From Orobanche coerulescens (lineage: Eukaryota; Streptophyta; Magnoliopsida; Lamiales; Orobanchaceae): DNA of 64,000 nt. The stretch is taken from positions 87,215,644 to 87,279,643 of the forward strand of contig CM065809.1 of the NCBI GenBank assembly GCA_033398695.1. The letters are read 5' to 3'. Position numbers and translations under genes: made by a program. The notes beneath the pieces are model-generated. The model saw only the letters and a program-made list of their open reading frames with translations, was not told the origin of the DNA and searched no databases. This document shows, piece after piece, positions 11,337-23,850 of this stretch; the first letter of the stretch is position 1, and each line of letters opens with the position of its first letter.

Positions 11337-11520
11337 GAAGGTTTAAATCTTTCCTGCAGACAGAAGATGACATATGGACATTCTCAACTGAAGGATATGG
11401 TCAACTTTTATCTATTAAGTATTGTGTTTAATAGATTATAATATATTAGTTGTCATCATCATTGTTATGTGATCGTTATTGGGTTGTGAATGGGTGAGAT
11501 TGGGCAGTACAACGGATGTG

Positions 11521-12875
11521 ATGGCACCGAAAAGAAAGACAAGAGATGATCCAAATCCAAACCATAACCTTCTTGAGAATTTGGCTGAGCTGATGCAACA
11601 ACAGACAAGGATGTATGGTGAATAAATGCAACAAAGAAATGAAGAACAAAACCGACAACCTCCACCAAGAAACAATAATGGACCAGCAGTGTATGAAAAA
11701 TTTAGGAAAATGGAACCTCTTGATTTTCATGGTGGGGCTGATCCTATGGTTGCGGAAGAATGGATCAAATCACTTGATGTTATCTTTGACTACATGCACA
11801 TCGACGATGCTGAGAAGATACTTTGTGCGATCTTTCAACTCAAAAAGGATGCCAGAACTTGGTGGGAAGGAGCCAAACTTGCAGTCAACTTGGAAGGGTT
11901 GACGTGGGAGAGATTTAAAGTAATATTCTATGATAAATACTTCACCAGGGATACACGGTCTCTCAAGGTCAAAGAGTTTTTGGAGTTGAAACAAGGGGAT
12001 ATGACTGTTTGCGAATATATTCGGAAATTTGAAGAAGGCTGTAGGTATGTTCCCTATATTGCTAGGGATAATGCTGAGAAGGTGGATCATTTCCTAAGAG
12101 GCCTCCGACCTGAAATTAGAAGAGATGTGAGGATGTCTACATCAACTTAGTTCAGAGAAATAGTTGAAAAAGCACTGCTCGCAGAAGCTGACGAAAAGGA
12201 GATACAAAGGTCTTATCAACAGAAGAGGCAAGCATTTGCTTTAAAAAATTCAGCACATTGGAAGAAATCGGAGCAAAAACCAGGCAAAGCCAATCAGAAG
12301 CATCCTACAGCGAGAGATGCTCCAAATACAACTGAGAAGCCCAAGTGTACTAAATGTGGGAAAAAGCACTTTGGAGAATGATTTGTTGGGTCCAATAATT
12401 GTTTCAGATGCAAGAAGCCCGGACATATGGCGAGATATTGCCCAAACACAGAGAATAAAGTTCACGGGAGGGTCTTTGCAATGACTCGAGAAGAAGCTGA
12501 TGCAGATGCTTTCGTAGTCTCAGGTACCATTCTGATCTCAGGGATTCCTGCACTTACATTGATAGATCCAGGATCTACACATTCATTTGCATCATATGCA
12601 TTTATGAGAAAATCGGGCATTAAACCAGAACTCTTGAAAGTTGGTTATAATGTGGCTGCTCCGTTTGGAGAAAATATGGATTCTGACCAAATGTTGAGGG
12701 CCTGTACCGTTCGAATTGGCGCGAGGATACTCTACGCCGACCTTGTTGTCCTACCAATATCTAATTTTGATGTTATCCTTGGTATGGGCTGGCTAGCTAA
12801 ATATTGTGCAAATCTTAATTGTAATAAGAAGATTGTGGCCTTTCAACCAGTAAATGGAGGGGGGGTTTATTTTTA
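11521..12875 (+). pseudogene. E6 gag and protease, with three stops
   Basis: One frame runs from the ATG at 11521 (MAPKRKTRDD) through capsid, zinc knuckle and protease. The capsid core reads [45 protein letters not shown] and [11 protein letters not shown]. The zinc knuckle CFRCKKPGHMARYC is at about 12405-12445; a preceding half-knuckle has lost its last Cys to a TGA. The protease motif IDPGSTHSF is near 12562 and the flap-side VILGMGWL near 12775. Stops are TAA 11623, TAG 12148 and TGA 12379. The frame ends in a run of seven G (12859-12865), where pol continues in another frame. Confidence 0.9.
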
Positions 12876-13711
12876 AAGGTAATTCATATTCGTGCCCTTT
12901 GCCAATTATAACTGCACTAAAAGTTAGGAAGATGTTAAATAAAGGGTGTGCTGGATATTTGGCTAATGTTTTGGACACCTCCCTTGAAATGAAATTGAAG
13001 CCTGAAGATGTAGATGTGGTTAGAGAATTTCCTGAGGTGTTCCCAGATGATCTACCAGGGTTGCCCCCAGATCGAGAAATTAAGTTTGCAATCGATGTAA
13101 TGCCAGGAACTACCCCTATTTCTAAAACCCCATACAGAATGGCACCAGCAGAATTGAAAGAATTAAAAACTCAGCTACAAGAATTACTTGATAAGGGATT
13201 CATTCATCCTAGTTGTTCACCTTGGGGAGCGCCTGTCTTATTTGTGAAAAATAAAGATGACTCGTTGCGTTTATGCATTGACTATGGGGAACTGAATAAG
13301 GTGACTATCAAGAACAAATATCCTCTTCCAAGGATAGATGATTTATTTGATCAGTTGCAAGGAACATCAGTATTCTCAAAGATTGATTTACGTTCCGGAT
13401 ATCATCAACTGAAGGTCAAAGAAGAAGATATCCAAAAGACAGCATTTAGAACACGATATGGTCACTATGAATTTTTAGTGATGCCTTTTGGTTTGACAAA
13501 TGCTCCAGCGGCATTTATAGATTTGATGAACTGGGTATTCAAAGAGTTCCTTCATAAATTTGTGGTGGTGTTTATTGATGACATCCTTATCTATTCACAT
13601 GATAGAGATGAGCATAAAGGACACCTCAAAATTGTGCTTCAAATTCTCAAAGAAAAACGGGTGTATCCAAGGATGGCATTTCAGTTGATACAAACAAGAT
13701 GGAGGCGGTGA
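12854..13711 (+). pseudogene. E6 reverse transcriptase, C-terminal part deleted
   Basis: Opens after the G-run frameshift. It reads [18 protein letters not shown], the fingers motif [43 protein letters not shown], the palm [28 protein letters not shown], and the catalytic FIDD at 13571-13582 (the Tyr/Phe-X-Asp-Asp box). After KEKRVY at about 13660 roughly 60 bp are missing compared with relatives (the KFSKCEFW to LGHV segment), which throws the end into a wrong frame (to 13711). Confidence 0.9.
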
Positions 13712-15035
13712 GTAATTGGCCAACACCAATGAATGTATCAGAGGTTCGAAGTTTCTTAGGACTAGCCGGCTACTACCGACGATTTGTACAAGGATTCTCG
13801 AAGATTGCAACCCCATTAACATTGTTAACAAGGAAGAGAAAACAAAGTTTGTTTGGACTGATGCTTGCGAGGGGAGTTTCGAGGAATTGAAGCGTCGATT
13901 AACTATGGCTCCTGTCCTTGCCACTCCTATGGGAACAGGTGGCTTTGTAGTTTCCACTGATGCTTCTAAGAATGGTTTGGGTGCTGTATTAATGCAACAT
14001 GGAAAGGTAATAGCCTATGCCTCCAGGCAATTAAAAGAGTATGAGAAGAATTATCCAACACATGATCTAGAACTGGCCGCTGTTGTCTTTGCACTAAAAA
14101 TTTGGAGGCATTACCTATATGGTGAAAAGTGCGAAATATATACAGACCATAAGAGTTTGAAGTACTTTTTCACACAGAAGGAGCTGAATATGCGACAGCG
14201 GAGATGGTTAGAATTGGTGAAAGACTATGATTGTGAGATCAATTATCATCCTGGTAAGATAAATGTGGTTGCAGACGCATTAAGTAGAAAGTCTATGTCT
14301 TCCTTTATAATCACACAGAAGCCATTATTATTAGACTTGCAAAAATTAGAACTGGAAATTGTGCCCAAAAGGAAGATTTGTTCATTATCAGCACTCATAT
14401 TGAAACCTGCACTTCAAGATATAATCAAAGAAACCCAGAAGACGGATCAGTACATTGGCAAATTGAGGGAAAAAGTTGATGAAGGCAAATTACCAAACTT
14501 CTCAGTCTCTAGTGATAAAATATTACGATATAAAGGAAGACTGTGCGTGCCAGCTGATGCAACCATCATAGGAGACATTCTGAAGGAAGCTCATTCCAGT
14601 CCTTATTCAATACATCCAGGTAGCACAAAAATGTATAAAGACTTGCAACAACATTATTGGTGGCCTAACATGAAGAGAGATATTGCAAAATTCGTGGCAG
14701 AATGTCTAACTTGCCAGCAGATCAAAACTGAACATCAGAGACTAGCAGGATTATTGAAGCCTTTACTAATTCCGGAATGGAAATGGGAACACATTACAAT
14801 GGATTTTGTGCTTGGGCTACCAAGGACTCAAAGTGGGTATAATTCCATATGGGTGATTGTTGATAGATTGACCAAGTCTGCTCATTTCCTTCCAGTAAAA
14901 TCCATATATAATATGGATCGATACACTCAGGAATATATTAAAGAGATAGTCCGGCTACATGGGGTGCCAATATCTATAGTATCTGACAGGGACCTAAATT
15001 CACATCTGTATTTTGGAAAAGTTTACATAATGTAA
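13699..15035 (+). pseudogene. E6 connection, RNase H and integrase core
   Basis: Starts in the true frame with [10 protein letters not shown] and the [12 protein letters not shown] connection motif, then shifts frame near 13835. RNase H is recognisable from [55 protein letters not shown] and [14 protein letters not shown]. The integrase zinc finger has its Cys pair in CLTCQQIK, and its core has the first Asp in [10 protein letters not shown] and the second in SIVSDRD. Just after the second Asp, at about 14994, one base is missing relative to relatives, causing the stop at 15033-15035. Pol enzyme chain for copying and inserting the element; inactive here. Confidence 0.9.
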
Positions 15036-15907
15036 TGGGTACGAAGCTTGCTTTCAGCACCACATTTCATCCACAAAGCGATAGGCAGTCAGAAAGAGTT
15101 ATTCAAATACTCGAAGATATGTTGAGAGCATGCATACTAGATTTCAAGGGCAATTGGGATACAAAGCTTCCATTAGTAAAGTTCACCTACAACAAAAGTT
15201 ACCAATCTACAATTGGGATGGCACCTTATGAAGCACTGTATGGGAGAAAATGTAGATCTCCCGTACACTGGGATGAAGTTGGAGAAAGAAGCCTACTGGG
15301 CCCAGAAATGATACAACAGACTGCAATGGTGGTAGAAAAGATAAGAGAACGAATGAAAATTGCACAAAGTAGACAGAAGAGTTATGCATATAATCGAAGA
15401 AGAGATTTGGAATTCGCAGTTGGAGACCATGTATTCTTGAGGGTATCCCCAATGAAAAGCATAATGATATTTGGAAAGAAAGGAAAACTTAGCCCGAGAT
15501 ATGTTGGCCCATTTGAAATCCTTGAGAGAGTTGGTGATAGAGCTTATAGAGTAGACTTACCTCCTTCGCTATCTGGTGTACACAACGTCTTCCATATGTC
15601 TATGTTAAAGAAGTACATTTCCAACCCCTCACATGTGTTAAATTATGAGATGTTGGAATTATCACCAGATTTGTCTTATGAAGAGAAGCCGGTACAGGTT
15701 CTTGATAAGAAAATAAAGAAACTAAGGAAGAAGGGAATTCATTTGGTAAAGATTTTTTGGAGGAATCATGCTGTTGAAGAGGCTACATGGGAAAGAGAGG
15801 AGGAAATGCAAAGCAAATATCCAGAACTGTTAGGTATGTCAATTTCGAGGACGAAATTTTATAAGGAGGGGAGGACTATAATGCCCGGTTATCCCCTAAG
15901 CCAATAA
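15035..15907 (+). pseudogene. E6 integrase C-terminal part with chromodomain
   Basis: Continues the integrase after the one-base loss: GTKLAFSTTFHPQSD, the third catalytic residue in [10 protein letters not shown], then the GPFEILERVGDRAYRVDLP and VHNVFHMSMLKKY blocks that end plant Ty3 integrases. The last 60 residues (VQVLDKKIKKLRKKG to EEATWEREEEM) are a chromodomain-like segment as in chromoviruses, thought to direct insertion to marked chromatin. The frame stays open over the polypurine tract and into the LTR, stopping at 15907. Confidence 0.9.
15863..15876 (+). other. Polypurine tract of E6
   Basis: AAGGAGGGGAGGAC just before the 3' LTR, preceded by the AATTTCGAGGACGAAATTTT block typical of this position. 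Confidence 0.8.
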
Positions 15908-17945
15908 CCATTTAATACCTAAATGTATTTACATAATATGCATTATGAAAGCATGGCATACAAGTAGACATTTCAAGAGCATGAATGACTGCTATGTCCA
16001 TTCGCATTATGTTTTATACGACATGTTAATTATCTCATCTAACATGATAAAAGTCATTGAGAGATGTCTTGTTGCAGTGAGGAGCTCAGTTTCTCAGTAA
16101 GGAGATCGATGTGCTAAACAATTATAAAATAATAATTGTAATACCCTAGCAAATTCAAAGACTTAATTAAATGCTATTTATTTTGCTAATGATCATGGAT
16201 TTCGATATTTACAAGTTGTCCAATACTTGGACCGATATTTTCCATCATAAAATGAAGGATTTAAAAATAAAAGATTTCAAAATAAATTATAAGGATTATT
16301 TTAGAATTTATGAAAGTAATTTCGAAAATTTTCGACGAATTGATACGATAAAATTTTCATTACAGAACACTTATACTGCAAAAATAATATTAAATTATTA
16401 TTTTAATATTATCGAAAATCCGTTCTGAACATATCGAAGATTTAACTCAGAAGAGTCTGGAACAGGTCGGAAAATCAAATTTGGACATCGGGAAGTGGTC
16501 GAACCGGCTGATCCAAGTTGTCAGACATTTGTCGGTCAACGCTGGACACGCCGACTGACAACTTCCGGTCATGGCCGACAGAAGCTTCTCGGCCACTATC
16601 CGGATAAGGCTGTCCAGCTGTCCGGATAAGGTCGGTCACGACCGACAGAAGCTTCTCCGCCACTATCCGGATAAGGCTGTCCAGCTGTCCGGATAAGGTC
16701 GGTCACGACCGACAGAAGCTTCTCGGCCAACTGTCCGGATGAGGTCGGTCACGACCGACAGAAGCTTCTCGGCCAGTTGTCCGGATAAGGCTTCCAGCTG
16801 TCCGGGTAATGTTGATTTTCAACCGAATTTGAGCCCTTATTTATACAAGTTCCCGAACGTATTTTTGTACATATCATATATCATTTTGAAGCAGTGGACC
16901 TCTACTTTAAAAAGCTCGTAACATATTTCCCTTCCAAAAATTATAAAATCCAGAAAAAACACGATCAAACAGGAAGCTCAAATCTGATAGTTTTCCAAGG
17001 TGTTTGATAAAAGTCCCCAAAGAGATTTCAAATTTTTCGTCAAGGATTTTAGCACATCCATCTATAGAAACTGATCTTTTCACATCAATAGGCACAGGAC
17101 TTGAGGTAAGATGAGGCTTTTCCTTGCTCTATCATAAGGATCATATATTGATTGATATTTTCATATGTGACTGTTATTGAATGATCATGCATAACATGTA
17201 TATGTAAAAGAATGTTTAAGAACAGGAAGTATGGTACTTTATTGATGACGGGTAAGCACGGGACGCAGGGGACCGGCGGACCCAACACATGGTGGCAAAT
17301 ACTTGCGGCTGAAAGTCGGTCAAGGAAACCCACACTGAATGAAAAAGGTTGAATATGGTTAATACCATTGGTTGAAAAACCAGTATGGGAACCCCCGTAT
17401 ACATCTTTTATTGGCCAATTATATGAACAGGTTCCGAAAACCATGGCCTATCACTATCAGTCGAGTATCACACTTCAAGGGTACCCAAAGAAAGGAATTT
17501 ACAAGAACATGACTATATATATAGTAGTTATTCGTTGATAAATGTGCTATTTGATACTTTGCTATTACAGAAGTCTCATCTTACTGAGCCATTAGCTCAC
17601 TAGATTCTTATGATACATGTGATGATGCTCATGTTTAGGAGTTGACTATCTTCTTCAGTGTTGACAGCCGGAGACTTGTCCATATGCCATTCCCAAATAT
17701 TTCGCCTCTATGCTGGAAGACTTTGTTTTGTTTTTAATAAGATCACTATGTTATGGTTTTGTTATGTATTAAACTTAAGGTTGTGTAATCTTTTGAATAA
17801 ATAATACCGGTTTGCATTATTTCCCTAAGTACTCGCATTACCAAATCTACTTTTTGTTGTTTTTCAAAGTTTAAAAGCATGAGACTCCCCAACTTAGTAG
17901 CACGGACCCCTTTGCGGTTCAGCTGCTAGGTTAGGGGGTGTTACA
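15877..17945 (+). repeat. 3' LTR of E6
   Basis: Starts TATAATGCCCGG (TG mutated to TA) and ends GGGTGTTACA. It is 42 bp longer than the 5' LTR, mostly through an extra repeat unit in U3. Confidence 0.92.
16545..16812. repeat. 67-bp tandem repeat in U3 of the E6 3' LTR
   Basis: GACAGAAGCTTCTC recurs at 16577, 16644, 16711 and 16757: three 67-bp steps as in the 5' LTR plus one extra 46-bp unit, so copy number changed after insertion. Confidence 0.87.
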
Positions 17946-17950
17946 TACAA
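17946..17950. other. Target site duplication of E6, right copy
   Basis: TACAA, identical to 9289-9293. Confidence 0.93.
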
Positions 17951-18015
17951 AGACCTACAAATGCATATTCACCTGACAACATCAATATGCCCACAAGAAT
18001 AACACCGATGTATAC

Positions 18016-18262
18016 TCATGGAAATCCGATGATCCTACGCACACAGCATAGATCCCAAGATGATCCTGATAGATCAACACGAGGTGGATAACCCATAATA
18101 TACATATGCACAACAACAACAACATATGGGTATTCTGATGATCCAGCATTCACCGTATAGATCCCAAGATGATCCAGTCGGACCAACACGAGGTGGAAAA
18201 CCCATCCGGCAATCCAGTACACATAACATAGATTCCCATGATGATCCTGTCGGACCAACACA
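18016..18262. repeat. Tandem module in the E5 left LTR
   Basis: Three diverged units of about 80-100 bp with GATGATCC, AACACGAGGTGGA and, on the minus strand, GGTCCGACTGGATCATC. Counterpart of 28440-28700 in the other LTR and of the E7 module at 21226-21415. Confidence 0.75.
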
Positions 18263-19679
18263 TGATGGACAACAATAACAATGCACAAATGCACGATAAC
18301 AACAATACACACATGCCTGACAACAACAATACATGAATGTATCACAACATGATCGTCAAAAATGACAAAAATGATTAGAGTACTTGCCCTGGGTCCTTCG
18401 AGATCAATACTCGATGTCAAAACCATCACCAACAATTTCCTCAATATCCGACGATTCAAAAGTAACACGGACTATAGATAACTCATACCCTCGCATATAC
18501 CACAATGTACCCTCAATACCCAAGTTTACCAATAATGATTGTAAATCATATACATTATGATTTAACTCCCAAAATCAGAAAACAACATAGAATCCAAATC
18601 TCCAGAATTCATACCTATACTCATTGCTATATGAATCATAAATGAAATGAAACCAAAATTATTCATTAAATATTATAAACTGAACAAGTAATAACTTGCC
18701 TCGATACCGATACGACGATAGTGAAGCCGTTACTAATTCCTTGTCGTCGTCTACAAGCTCCTCGGCCCTGGCCAAAGCAACTCACGAACATCCTCGAACT
18801 TGACCGAAACATATTATTCTAATCAACGATCAAACCTCACAACCTATTGTAATAATCGATAACAACAAGTTCCATAATAATCAACAATTAATTTACTCAA
18901 CCAATCAAACTCAACAGTTCCACAATATCTCGATTAAACATGAATCTGAACAACCCAAATCAATCAATCACGAATCTATTACCACAATACGATTCCAAAA
19001 TCCGATAATCATATCAACAATCAATTCAACCCGATAAACAGGATTATAACATACTCAATTCCGAAATCAATCCCATATACGGATTAACAAGATTCCTCCT
19101 TGTTCATATTCTTAGTTTCATACCAAAATGATTATACCTATTATTATCATCAATCTGAATCGTCTAATTAGTTTCACATTAGATAATCATATTCCAAGGC
19201 TGTCAAATAATTCAATCATTCGAATTGAACACTTGTTCAATACGTATGAACATCCAAACTCAAAGATGAATAATCATCTCATCAAACTCGTAATCATATT
19301 TGTATTCCTATACAAGCATTATAACAAAACACATAACTCAGTTCTAGATATGAATAGTCCACATTCATATCCAAAACAACAACACCTTACACACATTCAT
19401 CATATCAGGACATATAATTCAAGAGTTCTCCAAGAACATGACTTAATCCATAATCACATTCATAATCAACAAAACGACATACCCCAATGTCTTCCAACAT
19501 CTAAACAATCATCTAACTCATAATCCAAGGCATATGTAATACCCGAGATTTCTGTATTGTAATTGGAACTTGTGATATTGTAATGATTGTACTTTTGTCT
19601 GGGTACTATTCTCCGTATTTCATAATCCGATGTTGTCGAGCGTTTAATTTCATGGTTGTGGCTTAAAGATTGTAAATAT

Positions 19680-19985
19680 GCGCATGTAGCGCACGCTACC
19701 GGCTATGTTTAGCGTGCGCTAACGTGGATTCATAGCGCACGCTACTGAGGATCATTAGCGCACGCTATGCGTGGTCAATGTGATTGGGACGTGCAGTAGG
19801 TGAGATCTAGCCGGGGGACCCCTGTCGGATAGTGTCGGGATGTACCTGGACGGCTTTCGGGAAAAGCCGAGTCAACACCTTAGCGCACGCTACAGGTATA
19901 TGCGTAGCGCACGCTAAGTGCTGAGTACAGTTTAGTCAGGGAGCCGTTAGCGCACGCTATGAACAGGGTCAAGCGCGCGCTAATA
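19680..19985. repeat. U3 array of TAGCGCACGCTA palindromes in E7
   Basis: About nine copies of TAGCGCACGCTA or close variants between the LTR start and the TATA box, with ordinary sequence between them. Confidence 0.85.
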
Positions 19986-19994
19986 GCCATTTAT

Positions 19995-20002
19995 TATAAA
20001 TA
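19995..20002 (+). promoter_or_regulatory. TATA box of E7
   Basis: TATAAATA, right after the U3 palindrome array. Confidence 0.7.
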
Positions 20003-20671
20003 GGACAACATCCTATTCGTGATTTCAGTTCTCTCTTCTCCCATTACCCGAATTCTTACACTTAGAACATAACTTCCTTCATCCTAAACACTTCATATCA
20101 ACATCGTAATTCATGATTGAAGATCGTATATCATTGGAGATTGGTGTTCAAGCTTTCGGTGTCGGATTGCTTCATTTTCCTCCGTGTTCTTCACTACCTC
20201 GAGGTAGGTGATTCTTCATCAATACTAGTTGTGTTCTAAAGGATGTTGATCATGTTCATCTAGTCAGTTAGATTCGTTATTAGCCGTACATCATGTGTTA
20301 GAAGGATGTTTTCGACGTTTCGACACTTATTCATCGTATGATCCATTGAACCTTTTTGTATGAGGATTCCTAAGCATGTTATGTACCTTCCAAACCAATC
20401 GACCAGTATATGTAGATTACCTAGTTCGTATGTTTTACGTAAGGAGCCATATGTTTTGGGACTTGGAATAATCGGAACTTAGAATATTTCTTGAAAATCT
20501 TGGATGAGTTATGATGATGAGATAATTATCCGTATATTTGTACCTCATGATCATGGAACTTCCACAACCTTATTAGCATGACAGACTTGAGGATGATTTG
20601 TTGTATCAACATAGAATTCATGAATTCACCACCTTTCGACCCAGTTTTTCCGTTAGCAGTATTCTGCCATG

Positions 20672-20876
20672 CAGGGTTAGCGCACGCTAACATATATGAG
20701 TTAACGTGCGCTATCGGGGTTCAGTTAGCGCACGATACGTACATAGCGTACGTTATGTATTGGCCGATTCAAACTGTCGGTTCGTAGCAAGCGCACGCTA
20801 GTCTTACACGATAGCGTACGCTAACAGGTCGGCTTAGCGCACGTTACGTAGAGTACGTAGCGCACGCTAAGCAGTC
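20672..20876. repeat. Second palindrome array in E7, downstream of the TATA box
   Basis: About nine more TAGCGCACGCTA-type copies, including variants with a central TA (TAGCGTACGCTA) that approach the E5 version. Confidence 0.82.
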
Positions 20877-21225
20877 TAGGCAGATTGTTTGTTTTGAGCT
20901 TTTCGGCCGTAGACCGAATTGTTAGGCCATCGTTCGACTTAAGATGATTTGTATATCATTCCTTTTGTTAAGGTTCGAGCTTGTTACGTTGATCAAAGGG
21001 GCGGCCTTCGAGCGTGTCGAGATCATTGAAGTGTTTCGTCCTTGCCATTTTCGAGGCAAGTATCATATGTCGAGTTCGATTTATTATGCTTGTGGTTTTG
21101 TTCATATTGTTGAATATGAGATGTATTTCTGGAAATTCTCGTGATATTCGTTGTTATTGGTTCGTATTGATGAACATATTGAAATGCATATGTGTATGCA
21201 TAGTGATTGATTTATGGTATAAATG

Positions 21226-21415
21226 ATCCGAGGGGATCATGAGGATCTATGCTGAGGGCGCTGGATCGAATGTCCACCATGAGTTGGTCCGACGGGATCA
21301 TCATGGGGATCTATGCTGAGGGCGCTGGATCGTTGGACGGGTTTTCCACCATGCGTTGGTCCGACGGGATCATCATGGGGATCTATGCTGAGGGCGCTAG
21401 ATCGCTGGATTACCT
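21226..21415. repeat. Tandem module in the transcribed part of E7
   Basis: Three units of 64-72 bp. Shared words are GGTCCGACGGGATCATCATG and ATCTATGCTGAGGGCGCT. The sequence GTTTTCCACC next to it also occurs in the E5 module on the minus strand. Confidence 0.83.
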
Positions 21416-22507
21416 TGTATTGTGTTGATGGAATCGTGAGGATTCGCATCGTTGGATTCCAGTGGCGGAAGTCTGTTTTGTATGTTTCATGATGCATTGA
21501 TGATTTATTGTATGATGATACTTGTACTAGCATTGTTTTGCTAACCCCTTCGGGGGTGGACATTGTTTTGATGTTCAGGTAGCCGAGGAGCGGGGAGGCA
21601 ACCACAGTATCGACAGGACGATGAAATGGCTCAGTGATGTGGTTGATGTTATTGCTATTATGAATTGTCTTCTTGATTCGTTTAGTACTCGAGTATGTCT
21701 GTTTTAATAAGGTTATTCGATATGGTTGTATAAGTTAACTCATTTGATCGGTTGAATCAAATCTGTATTGAACTTCAATTGTTTCGATTGAATTATTTTT
21801 ACACTTCTTTTAAAATTAGCCTTGTAAATCCTCATCTAAAGGGTTTACGGCGCTGTAATTATTCCGAATATCTCGGGGTGTTACAGCATATATCATCATA
21901 TTTTTCAACATACACTTCACATAACATCAAGAATCATAACAACAACACCATAACCATCATCATACAAATTAATCATGAACAACAGCATCAAAATCCGAAA
22001 GTAAAGGGAGGAATTGTCCAACATACCTCTTGAAGATGAAGAACACAATCGAACACCATAAGAATCAACAATATCTTCATATCTCAAGCTCTAATTCATG
22101 CTCCCAAGCTCACCACTAAGTGGAAAGAGACCAAAATCAGTCTGGGAGGGTTGAGGGGCAAAGAAACGAATTGGAACTCTCCAATGGAGCCCTCATGTTA
22201 ATAGAAATTCAGCCATTATGTACGCTACATATGTGATAATCCTATTTTTCCCATTTCCGTATGTCTCGGTTTTTGTAATTTATAACATTATTATATTCTG
22301 TTACGACCTTTCTTTTATTATGTTTCTCTCGGTGCGTAATTAATAAGTTAATGCGTGATCGAGACTCCTACCGAGCGTTTCATCATGTTCGTTTCCATGC
22401 GATTTCGGAAAATCAAGTCGTCCAGTCATGGCGGCAGGGCAGTGGCCGGATGGGTGTAGGCACTGGCCGGACGGGTGCGGGCACTGGCCGGATAGGTGCG
22501 GTAGGAA

Positions 22508-22750
22508 CCGGCATAGCGCACGCTATTGTCGGAAGGAAGCGCACGCTATGGCCAGAAGGCAGCACACGCTACGTCCGGAAGGAAGCACATGCTACCTGGC
22601 CGAGCAGACTAGCCTAGGAAGTCTCTGGATTGCGGCATAAGCCGACAGCGCACATATCTAGCACATGATGGTGGGCCCCAGCCGAACGTTCTCAATCATG
22701 ACTGCCCGTTAGCGCATGCTAGCTCGGAAGCCTAGCGCACGCTAGTGCGC
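22508..22750. repeat. U3 array of TAGCGCACGCTA palindromes in E8
   Basis: Six to seven copies, several decayed (AGCACACGCTA, AGCACATGCTA). E3, of the same family, has TTACGGCCGTAA in this place. Confidence 0.78.
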
Positions 22751-22755
22751 ACCAG

Positions 22756-22763
22756 TATAAATA
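22756..22763 (+). promoter_or_regulatory. TATA box of E8
   Basis: TATAAATA followed by TGGTCGAGCAGTCC, the same context as in E14. Confidence 0.7.
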
Positions 22764-23714
22764 TGGTCGAGCAGTCCAGTTTCATTATTTTTCCCATTTC
22801 TCTTTTTCCCTTCCGCGGCTGGAGCCCATGGGAACTTGAACGCATGATGTTAAACAATTAATCCATGAAGTTACTGAGCCTATATCATCGATTGATCATC
22901 CCATAACATCCTTCGATCCAGCGAATCAAGGTTAGTTTTCCTAAAATCCTAATTTTTGGAAAATTGTGGGTTTTGCTTGATTTCATCCGTTTGATCCGTA
23001 ATAACTTAGATTGGTGACGGACTAATGATTATTAAGATGTATTCTATCATTTTCCTTGTTGTTCCATGGTTTAATTTCCAAGGATTCGTCGTTTTATTGA
23101 ACTTCTAATCGACGCCTTTAAGATGTCCGGTAAAATGCCATAGAGAGAATTCGGGCGTTTTACGATGTTTTCCTTGTGTGATCGCTATTGTTTTGATGTT
23201 AGGATATTAGGGTCGAGTTCCCTGCGAGGATCTGATGTTGAACCTTACCGTTCGACGTCCTCATCAAAGTCCTTCTCCAATTGATCGTGTTCTTCGGAGT
23301 ATTCCCGGAACTTGCCGAGATCGAAGTCTGGTGAATCGTCCATCCTGATCCTGTTTTCGTGTCAGTCAAACTTTTCTCATCCGTTGAAAGACCAGACGAG
23401 TATTTGATTATGTTTATATATTATCTTGCCAGTTAAATCGTATAAGTGTTCTTTTAGAATTGAATGGTCCGTGTTCTGACATTCACTAATGTTTATTGGT
23501 GTTTTGAAAATATTTTTGGGAATATTTTCCAAACCAAGGATTTTGAAAATATTTTCCGGGAAAGTTCTTCAAAAATGTCAAGGGATGGTGATTGAAAAAC
23601 ATAGTTGTAACGTCGATGATTTGAAGCTGGCGTCGTCAAAGTATGTGGTAATGGATTATGTTCCTAAATGTGGAAAGGAATGCACATGAATGTGAGAGTG
23701 TTTTATACGTTCAC

Positions 23715-23850
23715 TCCTTGAAGGTCTGACGAGGCCTTAGGAGGGTTCTGCTTATGACGTTTCCGCGAACATTTGGGTTAGCCACTCCTTGAAGGTCTGA
23801 CGAGGCCTTAGGAGGGATTTTCACCTATGATGGGTCCACGGCTAATCAGG
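23715..23850. repeat. Duplicated segment in E8
   Basis: CACTCCTTGAAGGTCTGACG and GAGGCCTTAGGAGGG occur twice about 70 bp apart, in the position where related LTRs have their TCCGACGGGAT modules. Confidence 0.75.

Larger units (their letters stand above)
9294..17945 (+). mobile_element. E6: complete chromodomain Ty3/gypsy retrotransposon (8652 bp), defective
   Basis: Order on the plus strand: LTR (2027 bp), initiator tRNA-Met primer site, gag, protease, reverse transcriptase, RNase H, integrase with a C-terminal chromodomain-like segment, polypurine tract, LTR (2069 bp). Perfect TACAA target duplications flank it. The protein order and chromodomain point to the chromovirus branch, Tekay/Del-like by LTR size. 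Three nonsense codons, at least two deletions and several frameshifts disable gag and pol. The LTRs are similar by eye, with scattered changes and a different repeat count. Confidence 0.93.
19535..21885 (+). mobile_element. E7: solo LTR (2351 bp)
   Basis: Starts TGTAATACCCGAG and ends TCGGGGTGTTACA. Flanked by perfect GCATA duplications (19530-19534, 21886-21890). The partner E5 LTR shows the empty site with one GCATA (29918-29922). No internal region, so it is a relic of LTR-LTR recombination. Confidence 0.93.

Noticed and set aside
18016..18468. Minus-strand Val/Cys/His-rich frames in the E5 LTR (also 28500-29005)
   Set aside because: They arise from tandem LTR repeats with ACAACAACA runs, and no protein family is recognisable.
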